64,000 nt of DNA from Rathayibacter sp. VKM Ac-2804 (GTDB lineage: Bacteria > Actinomycetota > Actinomycetes > Actinomycetales > Microbacteriaceae), in the NCBI RefSeq assembly GCF_009866655.1, contig NZ_CP047420.1, forward strand, positions 2,046,001-2,110,000. Direction: 5' to 3'. Below are positions 1-15,520 of the stretch, piece after piece. The translations under genes and the position numbers were made by a program. Under the pieces are notes generated by a model that was not told the origin of the DNA, did not search any database, and worked only from the letters and a program-made list of their open reading frames with translations. Position 1 is the stretch's first letter, and every line of letters begins with the position of its first letter.

Positions 1-1379
1 CGCAGGACGCGGAGCGCCTCCTGGCGGATGCCCTGCGGGTCGTTGTCGAAGTTGATCGGATAGATGTCCTGGTACTTCTTCGGCGGGTTCTCGGCGTAGG
101 CGATCGAGCCGTCGGGGAGCGTCGTGAACCACTCCGGGTGGCTCGTCACCCAGGGGTGGTCGGGCGAGGCCTGCAGCGCGAAGTCGAGCGCGAGCTCGAG
201 GCCGGCCGCGGTGACCGCGTCGTGGAACGCGGTGAAGTCCTCGACCGTGCCGAGGTCCGGGTGGATCGCGTCGTGCCCGCCCTCGGGGGCGCCGATCGCC
301 CACGGCGAGCCGGGGTCGTCCGGGCCGGCGTCGAGCGTGTTGTTCGGGCCCTTGCGGAAGTTCCGGCCGATCGGGTGGATCGGCGGCAGGTAGAGCACGT
401 CGAAGCCCATCGCCGCGACGGCGGGGAGGCGGTCGATCGCGGTGCGGAAGGAGCCGGAGGTGACGCTGCCGTCCTCGTGCCGCACGGCGCCCTCGGAGCG
501 CGGGAAGAACTCGTACCAGGCGCCGACGCCGGCGCGGGTGCGCTCGACGTGCACGGTGCGCGGGTCCGAGACGCTCGCGAGGCTCATCACGGGGCGCGCG
601 GTGAAGGCGCCGTGCACGGCGGCGTCCTCGGCGGCGGCGAGGCGCGCCTCGGGGGAGAGCGACTCGTCCGCCACGGTGGCGGCGGCGTCGGAGAGGAGGG
701 AGCGCTCGGCCTCGGAGCGGGCGTCGTCCCCGGCCGCGGTGCGGAGGAGGCCCTCGCCGATCGCGAAGGTGACGTCGATGTCGAGGCCGGCCGGGATCTT
801 GACCTCGGCGGTGTGCAGCCAGGTCGCCCAGTCGTCGGCGAACGCGCGGATGCGGTACGTCCAGTCGCCCTCGTCGTCGAGGAGGACGAGGCGCCCGTAG
901 CGGTCGGTGCCGGTCGCGATCAGCGCCATCCGGTGCTCGGACTCGGCGCCCGCGGGTGAGGTGAGCAGCAGGTCGACCCCGATCAGGTCGTGCCCCTCGC
1001 GGAACGCCGTCGCGGCGAACGGGACGACCTCGCCGACGAAGGCCTTCGCGGGCCAGCGGTCGTCCTCGAGCCGCGGCTGCGGGTCGATGATCGGGATGCG
1101 CTCGGCGCGCACCCGGTAGCCGGAGCCGCGCGGGGCGGTCTGCTCGGCGGTCTCGGCCGCGGTCTCGGGAGACGTGGCCGCGTCGGCCGTCCCCGGTGCC
1201 ACGGGCGCCTGCGCCGCCGAGGCCGGAGCGGCCTCGAGTCGATCCTCCGCGACAGGTGCTGCCGAGTCCGCTGCCGGGGGAGTCGGCGCCGCGGGAGTCT
1301 CCTCCCCGGCGGCACCTCCCCGAGCCGCTCGTCGTGCGTCCTTGCCGTGCGGAGCCTTGCCGAAAGGTGTCTGAGCCAC
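1..1379 (-). CDS. glgE: GlgE: alpha-1,4-glucan:maltose-1-phosphate maltosyltransferase (C-terminus beyond window)
   Basis: Transfers maltose from maltose-1-phosphate to alpha-glucan chains in the trehalose-to-glucan (GlgE) pathway; cytosolic. About 459 codons are present, running off the left edge. After an Ala/Pro-rich, probably disordered extension of about 85 residues comes the GlgE N-terminal fold beginning GYRVRAERIPIIDPQPRL. The GH13-type start of the catalytic barrel follows (FDVLYLPPIHPIGRNFRKG, then LALDFALQASPDHPW and PINFDND). The catalytic Asp/Glu lie outside the window or near its edge. The start is a GTG without a Shine-Dalgarno, 6 nt after a TACTGT hexamer, so the mRNA is probably leaderless. 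It is divergent from glgP. The family call is firm; the exact start is inferred. Confidence 0.93.
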   Translation of the reverse strand, partial: MAQTPFGKAPHGKDARRAARGGAAGEETPAAPTPPAADSAAPVAEDRLEAAPASAAQAPVAPGTADAATSPETAAETAEQTAPRGSGYRVRAERIPIIDPQPRLEDDRWPAKAFVGEVVPFAATAFREGHDLIGVDLLLTSPAGAESEHRMALIATGTDRYGRLVLLDDEGDWTYRIRAFADDWATWLHTAEVKIPAGLDIDVTFAIGEGLLRTAAGDDARSEAERSLLSDAAATVADESLSPEARLAAAEDAAVHGAFTARPVMSLASVSDPRTVHVERTRAGVGAWYEFFPRSEGAVRHEDGSVTSGSFRTAIDRLPAVAAMGFDVLYLPPIHPIGRNFRKGPNNTLDAGPDDPGSPWAIGAPEGGHDAIHPDLGTVEDFTAFHDAVTAAGLELALDFALQASPDHPWVTSHPEWFTTLPDGSIAYAENPPKKYQDIYPINFDNDPQGIRQEALRVL

Positions 1380-1385
1380 GTCACG

Positions 1386-1391
1386 ACAGTA
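1386..1391 (-). promoter_or_regulatory. -10 hexamer TACTGT of glgE, leaderless type
   Basis: TACTGT on the minus strand ends 6 nt before the glgE GTG. That places the expected transcription start on the start codon. No purine-rich ribosome binding site lies between. Inferred from spacing only. Confidence 0.55.
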
Positions 1392-1628
1392 GCGACCGGC
1401 GGTGCCTTTGGCACGCCGGTTGCGAAGGCCCGCGCCGCTGTGCAAAAGGGCCCGCGCCACGGCCGACGGCGCCCGCGGGCACTCCGCTACAGTGTGCGAG
1501 CGCGAGCGCCGCGGCTGTCCGCAGGGGGTGCTCGCCGGGGTCCGCCGGCGCCGGAATCCGCCGCTCGCCGGGGTCCGCCGGTCGTCGTCTCCACCGGTCG
1601 TCGCATGAGCAGAGAGTCGAGGAGTGCC

Positions 1629-4208
1629 GTGAAGGCCATCCGCCGCTTCACCGTCCGATCCGTCCTGCCGCCCGAGCTGTCCGCGCTCGGCGAGCTGGCG
1701 GGCAATCTGCGCTGGGCCTGGCACGAGCCGACCCGGCGCCTGTTCGAGCGGGCCGATCCGGAGCTGTGGCGCAGCGGCACCGGGGACCCGACCGCCCTCC
1801 TCGGCGCGATCGCCCCCGAGCGCCTCGCCGAGCTCGCCCGCGACCAGGGCTTCGTCGACGACGCCTGGCGCCTGCGCGACGAGCTCGAGCGCTACCGCAC
1901 GGAGCCGCGCTGGTACCAGTCGCTGCCGGAGTCGGCACCGCGCTCGATCGCCTACTTCTCGCCGGAGTTCGGCATCGCCGCCGCGCTCCCGCAGTACTCC
2001 GGCGGCCTGGGCATCCTCGCGGGCGACCACCTCAAGGCCTCCTCGGACCTCGGCGTCCCGCTGACCGGCGTCGGCCTCTTCTACCGCTCGGGCTACTTCG
2101 CCCAGGGCCTCTCCGCCGACGGCTGGCAGCTCGAGTCCTACCCCTCGCTCGACCCGGACGGGCTGCCGCTGCGGATGGTGCGGATGGCCGACGGCTCCGC
2201 GGCGCGGATCGTGCTGGCCCTGCCCGACGGGCGCGCGCTGTACGCCCGGGTGTGGCGGGCCGAAGTGGGCCGGGTGACCCTGCTGCTGCTCGACACGGAC
2301 GTCCGCGAGAACGAGGACGCCCTGCGCACCGTCACCGACCGGCTCTACGGCGGCGGCGGCGAGCACCGCCTCCTGCAGGAGCTGCTCCTGGGCATCGGCG
2401 GCGTGCGCGCGCTGGAGCTGTGGGCCGAGGTCTCGGGCACGCCGCTGCCGGAGGTGTTCCACACCAACGAGGGGCACGCCGGCTTCCAGGGGCTCGAGCG
2501 CATCTCCGGTCTGATCGGCTCCGGTCTCGACTTCGACCAGGCGCTGCAGGTCGTGCGCGCGAGCACCGTCTTCACCACGCACACGCCGGTGCCGGCGGGG
2601 ATCGACCGCTTCGACCGCGGCATGATCGAGCAGTACTTCACCACCGAGCTGCTGCCGGGCGTGCAGATCGAGGACGTGCTGGCGCTGGGCTCCGAGTCGC
2701 CGACGGGCGGTGCGAGCGACGTCTTCAACATGGCGTTCATGGGCCTCCGGCTCGCGCAGCGCTCGAACGGCGTCTCGAAGCTGCACGGCGAGGTGAGCCG
2801 CTCGATGTTCTCCGGTCTCTGGCCGGGCTTCGACACGGCGGAGGTGCCGATCGGCTCGGTGACCAACGGCGTGCACGCGGCGACGTGGACCGATCCGATC
2901 CTCCGCGACCTGGCCCGCGACCGGCTCGGCACCGACGACACCACCCGCGCCGACTGGGCCTCGGGCGCCCTGAGCGACGGCGAGCTCTGGCAGGCGCGGC
3001 GGTCGATGCGGGAGCAGCTGGTCCGCGACGCCCGCACCCGCGCGGCGCGCTCCTGGCGGGAGCAGAACCCGGGCGGCCTCACCCCGGCGTGGCTGGACGA
3101 GTTGCTCGATCCGGACGTGCTCACGATCGGCTTCGCCCGGCGGGTCCCCACCTACAAGCGGCTGACGCTGATGCTGCACGACCCGGAGCGGCTGCGCGCG
3201 CTGCTGACGCACCCCGAGCACCCGATCCAGATCGTGATCGCCGGCAAGTCGCACCCCGCCGACGAGGAGGGGAAGCGGCTGATCCAGAAGCTGGTCCGCT
3301 TCGCGCAGGAGCCCGACGTGCGCCGCCGGATCGTCTTCCTGCCCGACTACGACATCGCGATGGCGCAGCTGCTCTACCCGGGCACCGACGTCTGGCTGAA
3401 CAACCCGCTGCGCCCGCTCGAGGCCTGCGGCACCTCCGGGATGAAGGCGGCGCTGAACGGCTCGCTGAACCTGTCGATCCTCGACGGCTGGTGGAACGAG
3501 TACTTCGACGGCGAGAACGGCTGGGCGATCCCGTCCTCCGACCGCGACCTCGACCCGGAGTCGCGCGACACGCTCGAGGCCGACGCGCTCTACGAGCTGC
3601 TCGAGAGCGAGGTCGTGCCGCGCTACTACGAGCGCGACCACGACGGAGTGCCGCGCCGCTGGGTGCGCTCGATCCGGCACACGCTCGCCACGCTCTCGCC
3701 CGAGCTGTCGGCCGAGCGGATGGTGCGCCAGTACGTCGAGGCGCTCTACCACCCCGCCGCCGAGGCCGGGCGCGAGATCGCGGCCGATCACTTCGAGCCG
3801 GCCAAGGAGCTGTCGGCCTGGAAGCAGCGGGTCCGCGCGGGCTGGCCGGGCGTGGCCGTCGCCTCCGTGGAGTCGGGCGGCATCGACGCGGTGCCCCAGC
3901 GCGGCGACCGGCTCGCCCTGCGCGCGGGCGTCCGGCTCGGCGAGCTCTCGCCCGAGGACGTCACCGTGCAGGTCGTCTCCGGCACCACCGCCGCGGACGG
4001 CTCGCTCGTCGACGTGCGCCTGCACGAGCTCGAGGTGGCGGAGGAATCGGGTGCGGTCGTGCCCGCCGACGCGGTCGGCCGCGTGCCCTACGCGGGCGAG
4101 ATCGTCCTCGACCGCAGCGGCTCCTTCGGCTACACCGTGCGCGTCGTGCCGCGGCACCCGCTGCTCGCCCGCTCGGCCGAGCTCGGCCTGGTCGCGGCCG
4201 CCGGCTGA
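1629..4208 (+). CDS. glgP: Alpha-glucan (glycogen) phosphorylase, actinobacterial long form
   Basis: Phosphorolysis of alpha-1,4-glucan to glucose-1-phosphate, cytosolic. The protein is 859 residues, the usual size for the DUF3417-containing form. It starts VKAIRRFTVRSVLPPELSAL, the typical N-terminus of this subfamily. The PLP-binding region is EACGTSGMKAALNGS with the Schiff-base lysine at about K606. Other family landmarks are AYFSPEFGIAAALPQYSGGLG and FHTNEGHAGF. GTG at 1629 is chosen because GAGGAG (1619-1624) precedes it; an in-frame ATG at 1605 would add eight residues. A TACAGT hexamer at 1488-1493 is a plausible promoter, leaving a leader of about 130 nt. Divergent from glgE, so synthesis and breakdown of glucan share one intergenic region. 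Confidence 0.95.
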   Translation: MKAIRRFTVRSVLPPELSALGELAGNLRWAWHEPTRRLFERADPELWRSGTGDPTALLGAIAPERLAELARDQGFVDDAWRLRDELERYRTEPRWYQSLPESAPRSIAYFSPEFGIAAALPQYSGGLGILAGDHLKASSDLGVPLTGVGLFYRSGYFAQGLSADGWQLESYPSLDPDGLPLRMVRMADGSAARIVLALPDGRALYARVWRAEVGRVTLLLLDTDVRENEDALRTVTDRLYGGGGEHRLLQELLLGIGGVRALELWAEVSGTPLPEVFHTNEGHAGFQGLERISGLIGSGLDFDQALQVVRASTVFTTHTPVPAGIDRFDRGMIEQYFTTELLPGVQIEDVLALGSESPTGGASDVFNMAFMGLRLAQRSNGVSKLHGEVSRSMFSGLWPGFDTAEVPIGSVTNGVHAATWTDPILRDLARDRLGTDDTTRADWASGALSDGELWQARRSMREQLVRDARTRAARSWREQNPGGLTPAWLDELLDPDVLTIGFARRVPTYKRLTLMLHDPERLRALLTHPEHPIQIVIAGKSHPADEEGKRLIQKLVRFAQEPDVRRRIVFLPDYDIAMAQLLYPGTDVWLNNPLRPLEACGTSGMKAALNGSLNLSILDGWWNEYFDGENGWAIPSSDRDLDPESRDTLEADALYELLESEVVPRYYERDHDGVPRRWVRSIRHTLATLSPELSAERMVRQYVEALYHPAAEAGREIAADHFEPAKELSAWKQRVRAGWPGVAVASVESGGIDAVPQRGDRLALRAGVRLGELSPEDVTVQVVSGTTAADGSLVDVRLHELEVAEESGAVVPADAVGRVPYAGEIVLDRSGSFGYTVRVVPRHPLLARSAELGLVAAAG

Positions 4209-4255
4209 CGCGCCCCCCTTGCTGGTCGAGTAGCCGCGCAGCGTCCGTTCGGATT

Positions 4256-4354
4256 CATGCTGGTCGAGTAGCCGCGCAGCGGCGTATCGAGACCCGGCCT
4301 CCGGATGACGGTGGATCTCGATACGCCCGCTCCGCGGGCTACTCGATCAGCATG
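4256..4354. repeat. Full inverted-repeat element between convergent glgP and ybaK
   Basis: Left arm 4256-4294 begins CATGCTGGTCGAGTAGCCGC and ends GGCGTATCGAGACC. Right arm 4314-4354 is its imperfect reverse complement, beginning GATCTCGATACGCC and ending GATCAGCATG. The arms are about 39 nt and the loop about 19 nt. A partial left arm also lies at 4222-4243. The same element recurs at 48224 and 57610, always beyond gene 3' ends. It could terminate both convergent transcripts. The rest of the 310-bp gap (4355-4473) holds degenerate copies of the arm tips (GAAGCCCTCTGC twice, CGATCA twice) and no gene. Confidence 0.85.
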
Positions 4355-4473
4355 GAAGCCCTCTGCGGGCGCTGCACGATCAACAGGGAAGCCCTCTGCG
4401 AGGGCTGCGCGATCAGCGAGAAGAGCGGCCCCGTTCCTGCTGGTGCAGCGGCCGCGGAGCGTCGTCTCGGATG

Positions 4474-4510
4474 CATGCTGGTCGAGTAGCGCGCAGCGCG
4501 TATCGAGACC
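4474..4510 (+). repeat. Solo left arm of the dispersed inverted-repeat family
   Basis: CATGCTGGTCGAGTAGCGCG at the start and GCGTATCGAGACC at the end match the left arm of the element at 4256. No right arm follows. It lies 8 bp beyond the ybaK stop codon. Confidence 0.8.
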
Positions 4511-4518
4511 CGCCCCGC

Positions 4519-4998
4519 TCAGCGCGCGATGTCCGCCAGGGTCGCGTCCGTCGCGGCGACGAGATCCGCCGGGGCGAGCTCGATGTCGAACCCGCGCCGC
4601 CCGCCCGAGACCAGCACGGTGTCGTACAGCTCCGCCGTCTCGTCGAGCACCGTCCGGTGCCGCGTCTTCTGCCCGATCGGCGAGATGCCGCCGAGCACGT
4701 AGCCGGTGCGCCGCTGCGCGAGCGCGGGGTCGGCCATCGCCGCCCGCTTGCCGCCGACCGCCGCCGCGAGCTCCTTGAGCCCCAGCGACCCGGTCACCGG
4801 CACGATCCCGACGACCAGCTCGCCGTCGACGTCGACCAGCAGCGTCTTGAACACCCGCTCCGGCTCGACCCCGAGCGCCTCGGCCGCCTCGGTGCCGTAG
4901 CTCGCCGCCCCGGGGTCGTGCCGGTACTCGCGGGGAACGAAGGCGATCCCCGCCGCGGTGAGCGCGAGCGTCGCCGGAGTCCCCGGTCCGCCCTTCAT
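4519..4998 (-). CDS. ybaK: YbaK/EbsC-type Cys-tRNA(Pro) deacylase
   Basis: A 159-residue single-domain aminoacyl-tRNA editing protein; YbaK family members hydrolyse Cys-tRNA(Pro) in trans after ProRS mischarging. Visible family landmarks are the N-terminal segment GTPATLALTAAGIAFVPREY, the conserved lysine region PERVFKTLLVDVDGELVVGI, and YVLGGISPIGQKTR with the GGISPxGQK motif near residue 105. The ATG overlaps the glgX stop codon by 4 nt (ATGA), so translation is probably coupled to glgX. That pairing looks like position rather than shared pathway. It ends just before a repeat-rich gap. Confidence 0.9.
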   Translation of the reverse strand: MKGGPGTPATLALTAAGIAFVPREYRHDPGAASYGTEAAEALGVEPERVFKTLLVDVDGELVVGIVPVTGSLGLKELAAAVGGKRAAMADPALAQRRTGYVLGGISPIGQKTRHRTVLDETAELYDTVLVSGGRRGFDIELAPADLVAATDATLADIAR

Positions 4999-7070
4999 CG
5001 GCTCGCGGCGGCCGGACGCGGGCCGTGCGCGGCGAACAGCTGCATCGAGGTCCCGGCGACGCGGACGACCTGACCCGGCTCGAACGACTCGCCGTGCTCG
5101 AGTGGCACCGACTCCTCGCTGCTCCACAGCCGGGTGTAGCCGGTGACGCCCTCGCTCTCGGCGAGGACGACGGAGGTGTCCGCCTCGACGCCGTGCACGA
5201 TCAGCAGGACGCGGTCGAACTCCTCCGTCTCGGGGGTGGACGCCGCGAGGTACTGCAGCGTGCGGTTCTCCGCGGAGGTCCAGTCGTGCTCGGACATCGT
5301 CCGCCCGTGCGCGTCGAACCACTGCATGCTCGTGGCGCCCGGCGTGACCGCTCCGCCGCGCCCGTAGTGCGAGGGCCGGAGCGCCGGGTGCTCGCGGCGC
5401 AGCCGGATCAGCGTCCGCGCGTGCTCGCGGAGCTCGAGCTGCCAGTCGCTGCGACCGTCCCAGCGCAGCCAGGTGAGGTCCGAGTCCTGGCAGTAGGCGT
5501 TGTTGTTGCCGCGCTGACTGCGGCCGAACTCGTCGCCGGCCGTGATCATCGGGATGCCGGCCGAGAGCAGCAGCGTCCCGAGCAGGTTCCGCATCGCCTT
5601 CCGTCGGCCCTGGTTGACGCCGTCGTCGGTGGTCGGGCCCTCGAAGCCGTGGTTGAAGGAGCGGTTGGTGTCGGCGCCGTCGCGGTTCGACTCGCCGTTG
5701 CCGATGTTGTGCTTGACGTTGTACGAGACCAGGTCGGCCAGAGTGAAGCCGTCGTGCGCCGTGACGAAGTTGACGGACGCGAGCGGCCCGCGCTCGGCCG
5801 AGAAGGTGTTCGACGAGCCGGAGAGCCGCGTCGCGAAGCCGCCGATGCCCACCGGCGCCGTCCCCGCGCGGCGGGCGTAGTCGATGTCCGAGAGCCAGAA
5901 GTTGCGCGCGCGGTCGCGGTAGCGGTCGTTCCACTCCGACCAGCCGTCCGGGAAGTTGCCGGTCTGCCAGCCGCCCATGCCGACGTCCCAGGGCTCCGCG
6001 ATCATCTTGACGTCGGCGAGAGCCGGGTCCTCGACGGCCGCGCGCAGCAGCGGGTGGTCGCGCTGGAAGTGCGCGATCTCGTCCCGCCCGAGGGTGGCGG
6101 CCAGGTCGAGGCGGAAGCCGTCGACCCCGACCTCCTCGGACCAGTAGCGGAGCGAGTCGAGCACCAGGCGCTGCGCGACGGGACGGCCGAAGTCGATCGT
6201 GTTCCCGCAGCCGGTGACGTCGATGTAGTGGCCCTCGCCGGTCTGGCGGTAGTAGGACGCGTCGTCGATCCCGCGCAGGCTCGAGCGCGGACCCTGCGGC
6301 CCCTCCTCGGCGGTGTGGTTGTAGACCACGTCGAGGATCACCTCGAGCCCGGCCTCGTGCAGCAGCTTGACCATGCCCTTGAACTCGCGCAGCACCGCGG
6401 TCGGGCCCCCGCGCTGAGCGGCGGGCGAGGCGTAGGCGGCATGGGGGCTGAAGAAGTTGAGGGTGTTGTAGCCCCAGTAGTTGGTGAGCCCCTGGCGCAG
6501 CAGGCGCTGCTCCGAGACGAAGGCGTGCACGGGGAGGAGCTCGACGGCGGTCACGCCGAGATCGAGGAGCGACTGGACGGTCGACTCGTGCGCGAGACCG
6601 GCGTAGCTGCCGCGCAGCTCGACGGGCAGCGCCGGGTTGAGCTTGGTGAGGCCCTTCACGTGCGCCTCGTAGAGCACGGTGCGGTCCAGCGGCGTGCGCG
6701 GCTTCGCGGAGGAGCCCCAGTCGAAGGCGCCGTCCACGACGACCGAGCGCCACTCGTTCTCGGCGACCCGGTGCAGTCCGCGGGAGTACGGCTCGAGCAG
6801 GGGGACCCGGGGGTCGAAGCGGCCGGGGACGCCCGAGGGCCCGTCGACCTTGATCGCGTAGCGGCGGCCGACGGTCAGCTGCGCCGCCCGGGCGGACCAG
6901 ACGAGGTCGTCGCCGCGCGTCAGCGGGACGGTGCGGGTGACCCAGCTCGAGTCCTTCTCGTCGTAGAGCAGCAGGTCGATCGCGGTGGCGTGCTCCGACC
7001 AGACCCGCAGCTCGCCGCCCTCCGCGTCCACGACGACTCCGAGGCGGGCCAGGGAGTCGCGTGTCTGCAT
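4995..7070 (-). CDS. glgX: Glycogen debranching enzyme GlgX (isoamylase-type GH13)
   Basis: Hydrolyses alpha-1,6 branches of glucan or limit dextrin, cytosolic. It is 691 residues, normal for GlgX. It has an N-terminal CBM48-like domain (VWSEHATAIDLLLYDEKD) and the GH13 motifs DVVYNHTAEEG, DGFRLDLAATLG (nucleophile Asp), IAEPWDVG (acid/base Glu) and VTAHDGFTLADLVSYNVKHN. An in-frame ATG at 7136 would add 22 residues (MASSVPRPGCGGG), but these look unrelated to the family and overlap the divergent gene's leader. The chosen ATG lies 7 nt after TACTGT with no ribosome binding site, so it is probably leaderless. Completes a glucan gene set with glgE and glgP. Confidence 0.94.
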   Translation of the reverse strand: MQTRDSLARLGVVVDAEGGELRVWSEHATAIDLLLYDEKDSSWVTRTVPLTRGDDLVWSARAAQLTVGRRYAIKVDGPSGVPGRFDPRVPLLEPYSRGLHRVAENEWRSVVVDGAFDWGSSAKPRTPLDRTVLYEAHVKGLTKLNPALPVELRGSYAGLAHESTVQSLLDLGVTAVELLPVHAFVSEQRLLRQGLTNYWGYNTLNFFSPHAAYASPAAQRGGPTAVLREFKGMVKLLHEAGLEVILDVVYNHTAEEGPQGPRSSLRGIDDASYYRQTGEGHYIDVTGCGNTIDFGRPVAQRLVLDSLRYWSEEVGVDGFRLDLAATLGRDEIAHFQRDHPLLRAAVEDPALADVKMIAEPWDVGMGGWQTGNFPDGWSEWNDRYRDRARNFWLSDIDYARRAGTAPVGIGGFATRLSGSSNTFSAERGPLASVNFVTAHDGFTLADLVSYNVKHNIGNGESNRDGADTNRSFNHGFEGPTTDDGVNQGRRKAMRNLLGTLLLSAGIPMITAGDEFGRSQRGNNNAYCQDSDLTWLRWDGRSDWQLELREHARTLIRLRREHPALRPSHYGRGGAVTPGATSMQWFDAHGRTMSEHDWTSAENRTLQYLAASTPETEEFDRVLLIVHGVEADTSVVLAESEGVTGYTRLWSSEESVPLEHGESFEPGQVVRVAGTSMQLFAAHGPRPAAASR

Positions 7071-7077
7071 GCGACCT

Positions 7078-7083
7078 ACAGTA
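7078..7083 (-). promoter_or_regulatory. -10 hexamer TACTGT of glgX, leaderless type
   Basis: Same hexamer as in front of glgE, 7 nt before the glgX ATG. It lies in a divergent gap of only 64 bp. Shared -10 sequence suggests, but does not prove, similar control of the two glucan genes. Confidence 0.55.
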
Positions 7084-7134
7084 GTGAGGGGCCGGAGACC
7101 TCCTCCGCACCCCGGACGCGGGACGGAGGACGCC

Positions 7135-13352
<6,218 letters not shown>

Positions 13353-13356
<4 letters not shown>

Positions 13357-15152
13357 GCGGCACCGACGGCGGCACCACCACCGGCACCGACGGCACCTCC
13401 CCGGACCGCGGCCCCCGCTCCCGCTCCCGCCGCCGCTTCCTCGCCGGCAGCGCCGTCGCCGGCACCGTCGCCGCGGCCGGCCTCACCGGAGGAGCGATCG
13501 GCGCCGCCGTCGCCTCCGGTCGCGACCCCGAGGCCGAGTCGCCCCTGCCCGAGCGCAGCGAGCCGGGCTTCGACCACGTCGTCGTCGTGATGTTCGAGAA
13601 CCGCTCCTTCGACAACATCCTCGGGCAGCTCTACGCGACCGACGGCCCTCCGGCGGGTGAGACCTTCGAGGGCCTGCAGACCGGTGAGCACTCCAACACG
13701 ACCGCCGCCGGCGACACCGTCGCCGCGCACGTCTACGAGGGCGCGACCGACACGGTGATGCGCCAGCCCGATCCCGACCCGGGCGAGGAGTACCCGCACG
13801 TCAACACCCAGCTCTTCGGCACGATCGACCCGCCGTCCAACGCCGGGGCGTCCGTCGGCGCGATGACGGCTCCCTTCAACGCGCCCGCCGACACCTCCGA
13901 GCCGACGATGAGCGGGTTCCTCGAGGACTACGTGCAGAACCTCCGCCACCTGAAGAAAGGCGAGGACCCCACCCGCGAGGAGTACGGCACGATCATGGGC
14001 GGCTTCTCAGCCGGCATGCTCCCCGTCTTCTCGACCCTGGCCCGCGAGTTCGCCGTCTTCGACCACTGGTTCTGCGCCGTCCCCTCGCAGACCTTCTGCA
14101 ACCGCTCGTTCTTCCACGCCTCGACCTCGCACGGCTTCGTCACCAACAAGCACGGCGGCGGCTACGAGAAGTGGCTGGCCGACGACCTCGCCGATGCGCC
14201 GACGGTCTTCAACCGCCTCGAGGACGCCGGGAAGAGCTGGCGGGTCTACTTCGACGCGCTCCAGGTCGTCTCCTACACCGGCTTCCTGCACGCCCCGGTG
14301 CTCGAGAAGTACTGGAGGACCAACTTCGCGCCGATGGAGCAGTTCTACGCGGACGTCGAGAACGGCGAGCTGCCGGACTACGCCTTCGTCGAGCCGCGCC
14401 TCGTCTTCGACCACAACGACATGCACCCGCCGACCGGCGTCCTGCACGAGGACGAGGTCGACGGGCAGCCGCTGTACGACAGCGCGCTCTCGGACGTCCG
14501 CGCGGGGGAGCTGCTGCTGCACCAGGTCTACTCGGCGATCCGCGAGAGCGCGTCGACGACCGGCTCGAACGCGATCAACACGCTGCTGCTGGCGACCTTC
14601 GACGAGCACGGCGGGCTCTACGACCACGTGCCGCCGCCCGCCGCGACCCCGCCCGGCGACGGCCGCGAGGGCGAGATGGGCTTCGGCTTCGACCGCCTCG
14701 GCTGCCGCGTGCCGGCGATCGCGATCTCCGCTTACACCCGCGCGGGCACGATCCTGCACGACGAGATGCACCACGGCGCGGTGATCCGCACGCTCAGCCG
14801 CCTGCACGGGCTCGAGCCGCTCACCGCGCGCGACGCGGACGCGCCCGACCTCTTCGGCGTCGTCACGCTCGACACCCCGCGGCAGATCGACGACTGGCCG
14901 ACCACCGTGCCCCAGTACCTGCCGCCGAATCCGGAGGCGACCCCGCCGCACCCCGCGAACGCGAACAGGGACAAGCCGCTCAGCCCGCCCGCCGTCGGCC
15001 TGATGGGCCTGCTCCTCGCCCGCTACGGCGAGCCCGGCGACGACCTGCCGACCACCTACCAGGGCGCCTACGAGGCGCTGCTGAAGCACGGCACGAGCCT
15101 CTTCGGCACCGGCACGGCCGCCGCGTCGCCCACTCCGCCGCCCGGAGCCTGA
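13353..15152 (+). CDS. Tat-exported phosphoesterase of the phospholipase C / acid phosphatase family
   Basis: 599 residues. The N-terminus carries [20 protein letters not shown], a twin-arginine signal with hydrophobic core. The mature part has the family signature [53 protein letters not shown] and [16 protein letters not shown], which contain the metal-binding and nucleophile-region residues of PLC/AcpA-type esterases. The C-terminus is Ala/Thr/Pro-rich. Probably an extracytoplasmic phospholipase or phosphodiesterase; the substrate cannot be read from sequence. The ATG has AAGGGCGGAG upstream and a TACACT hexamer near 13303 lies inside the preceding degenerate gene. Its start overlaps the end of that gene's last reading frame. 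Confidence 0.88.
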
Positions 15153-15178
15153 GCGGAGGGAGCGCCGGCGCCGCTGGC

Positions 15179-15184
15179 TAGACT
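15179..15184 (+). promoter_or_regulatory. -10 hexamer TAGACT of the gatCAB operon
   Basis: TAGACT lies 36 nt upstream of gatC, leaving a leader of about 30 nt that includes CGGAGA. Position and sequence fit a housekeeping sigma promoter. The -35 is not clear. Confidence 0.5.
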
Positions 15185-15220
15185 GGACGCCGATTCCCAC
15201 GAACCACCCGACGGAGACGC

Positions 15221-15520
15221 ATGTCCGAGATCACGGCCGACACGGTCGCCCATCTGGCCTCGCTGGCCAGGATCGACCTCACCGCAGAGGAGATCGAGAA
15301 CCTCACCCGGGAGCTCGGTCAGATCGTCGACTCGGTGACGGCGATCCAGGCCGTCGCCACCCCCGACGTCCCGGCCACGAGCCACCCCATCCCGCTCGAG
15401 AACGTCTTCCGCCCCGACGTCGTGGGCGAGACGCTGACCCAGGAGCAGGCGCTCTCCGGTGCTCCCGAGCACGACGGCAGCCGCTTCCAGGTCTCCGCGA
15501 TCCTGGGGGAGGAGCAGTGA
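15221..15520 (+). CDS. gatC: Asp/Glu-tRNA amidotransferase subunit C
   Basis: 99-residue stabilising subunit of the GatCAB amidotransferase. Sequence landmarks: [20 protein letters not shown] and the C-terminal part [20 protein letters not shown]. First gene of a tight gatC-gatA-gatB operon. CGGAGA lies 8 nt ahead of the ATG. The stop overlaps the gatA GTG by 4 nt (GTGA). Confidence 0.95.
   Translation: MSEITADTVAHLASLARIDLTAEEIENLTRELGQIVDSVTAIQAVATPDVPATSHPIPLENVFRPDVVGETLTQEQALSGAPEHDGSRFQVSAILGEEQ

Noticed and set aside
1605..1628. ATG at 1605 as glgP start
   Set aside because: The next in-frame GTG at 1629 has GAGGAG in front and gives the family start VKAIRRF. The ATG remains possible.
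4209..4518. Insertion-sequence remnant
   Set aside because: Inverted arms resemble IS ends, but no transposase fragment or target duplication is present here or at the other copies.
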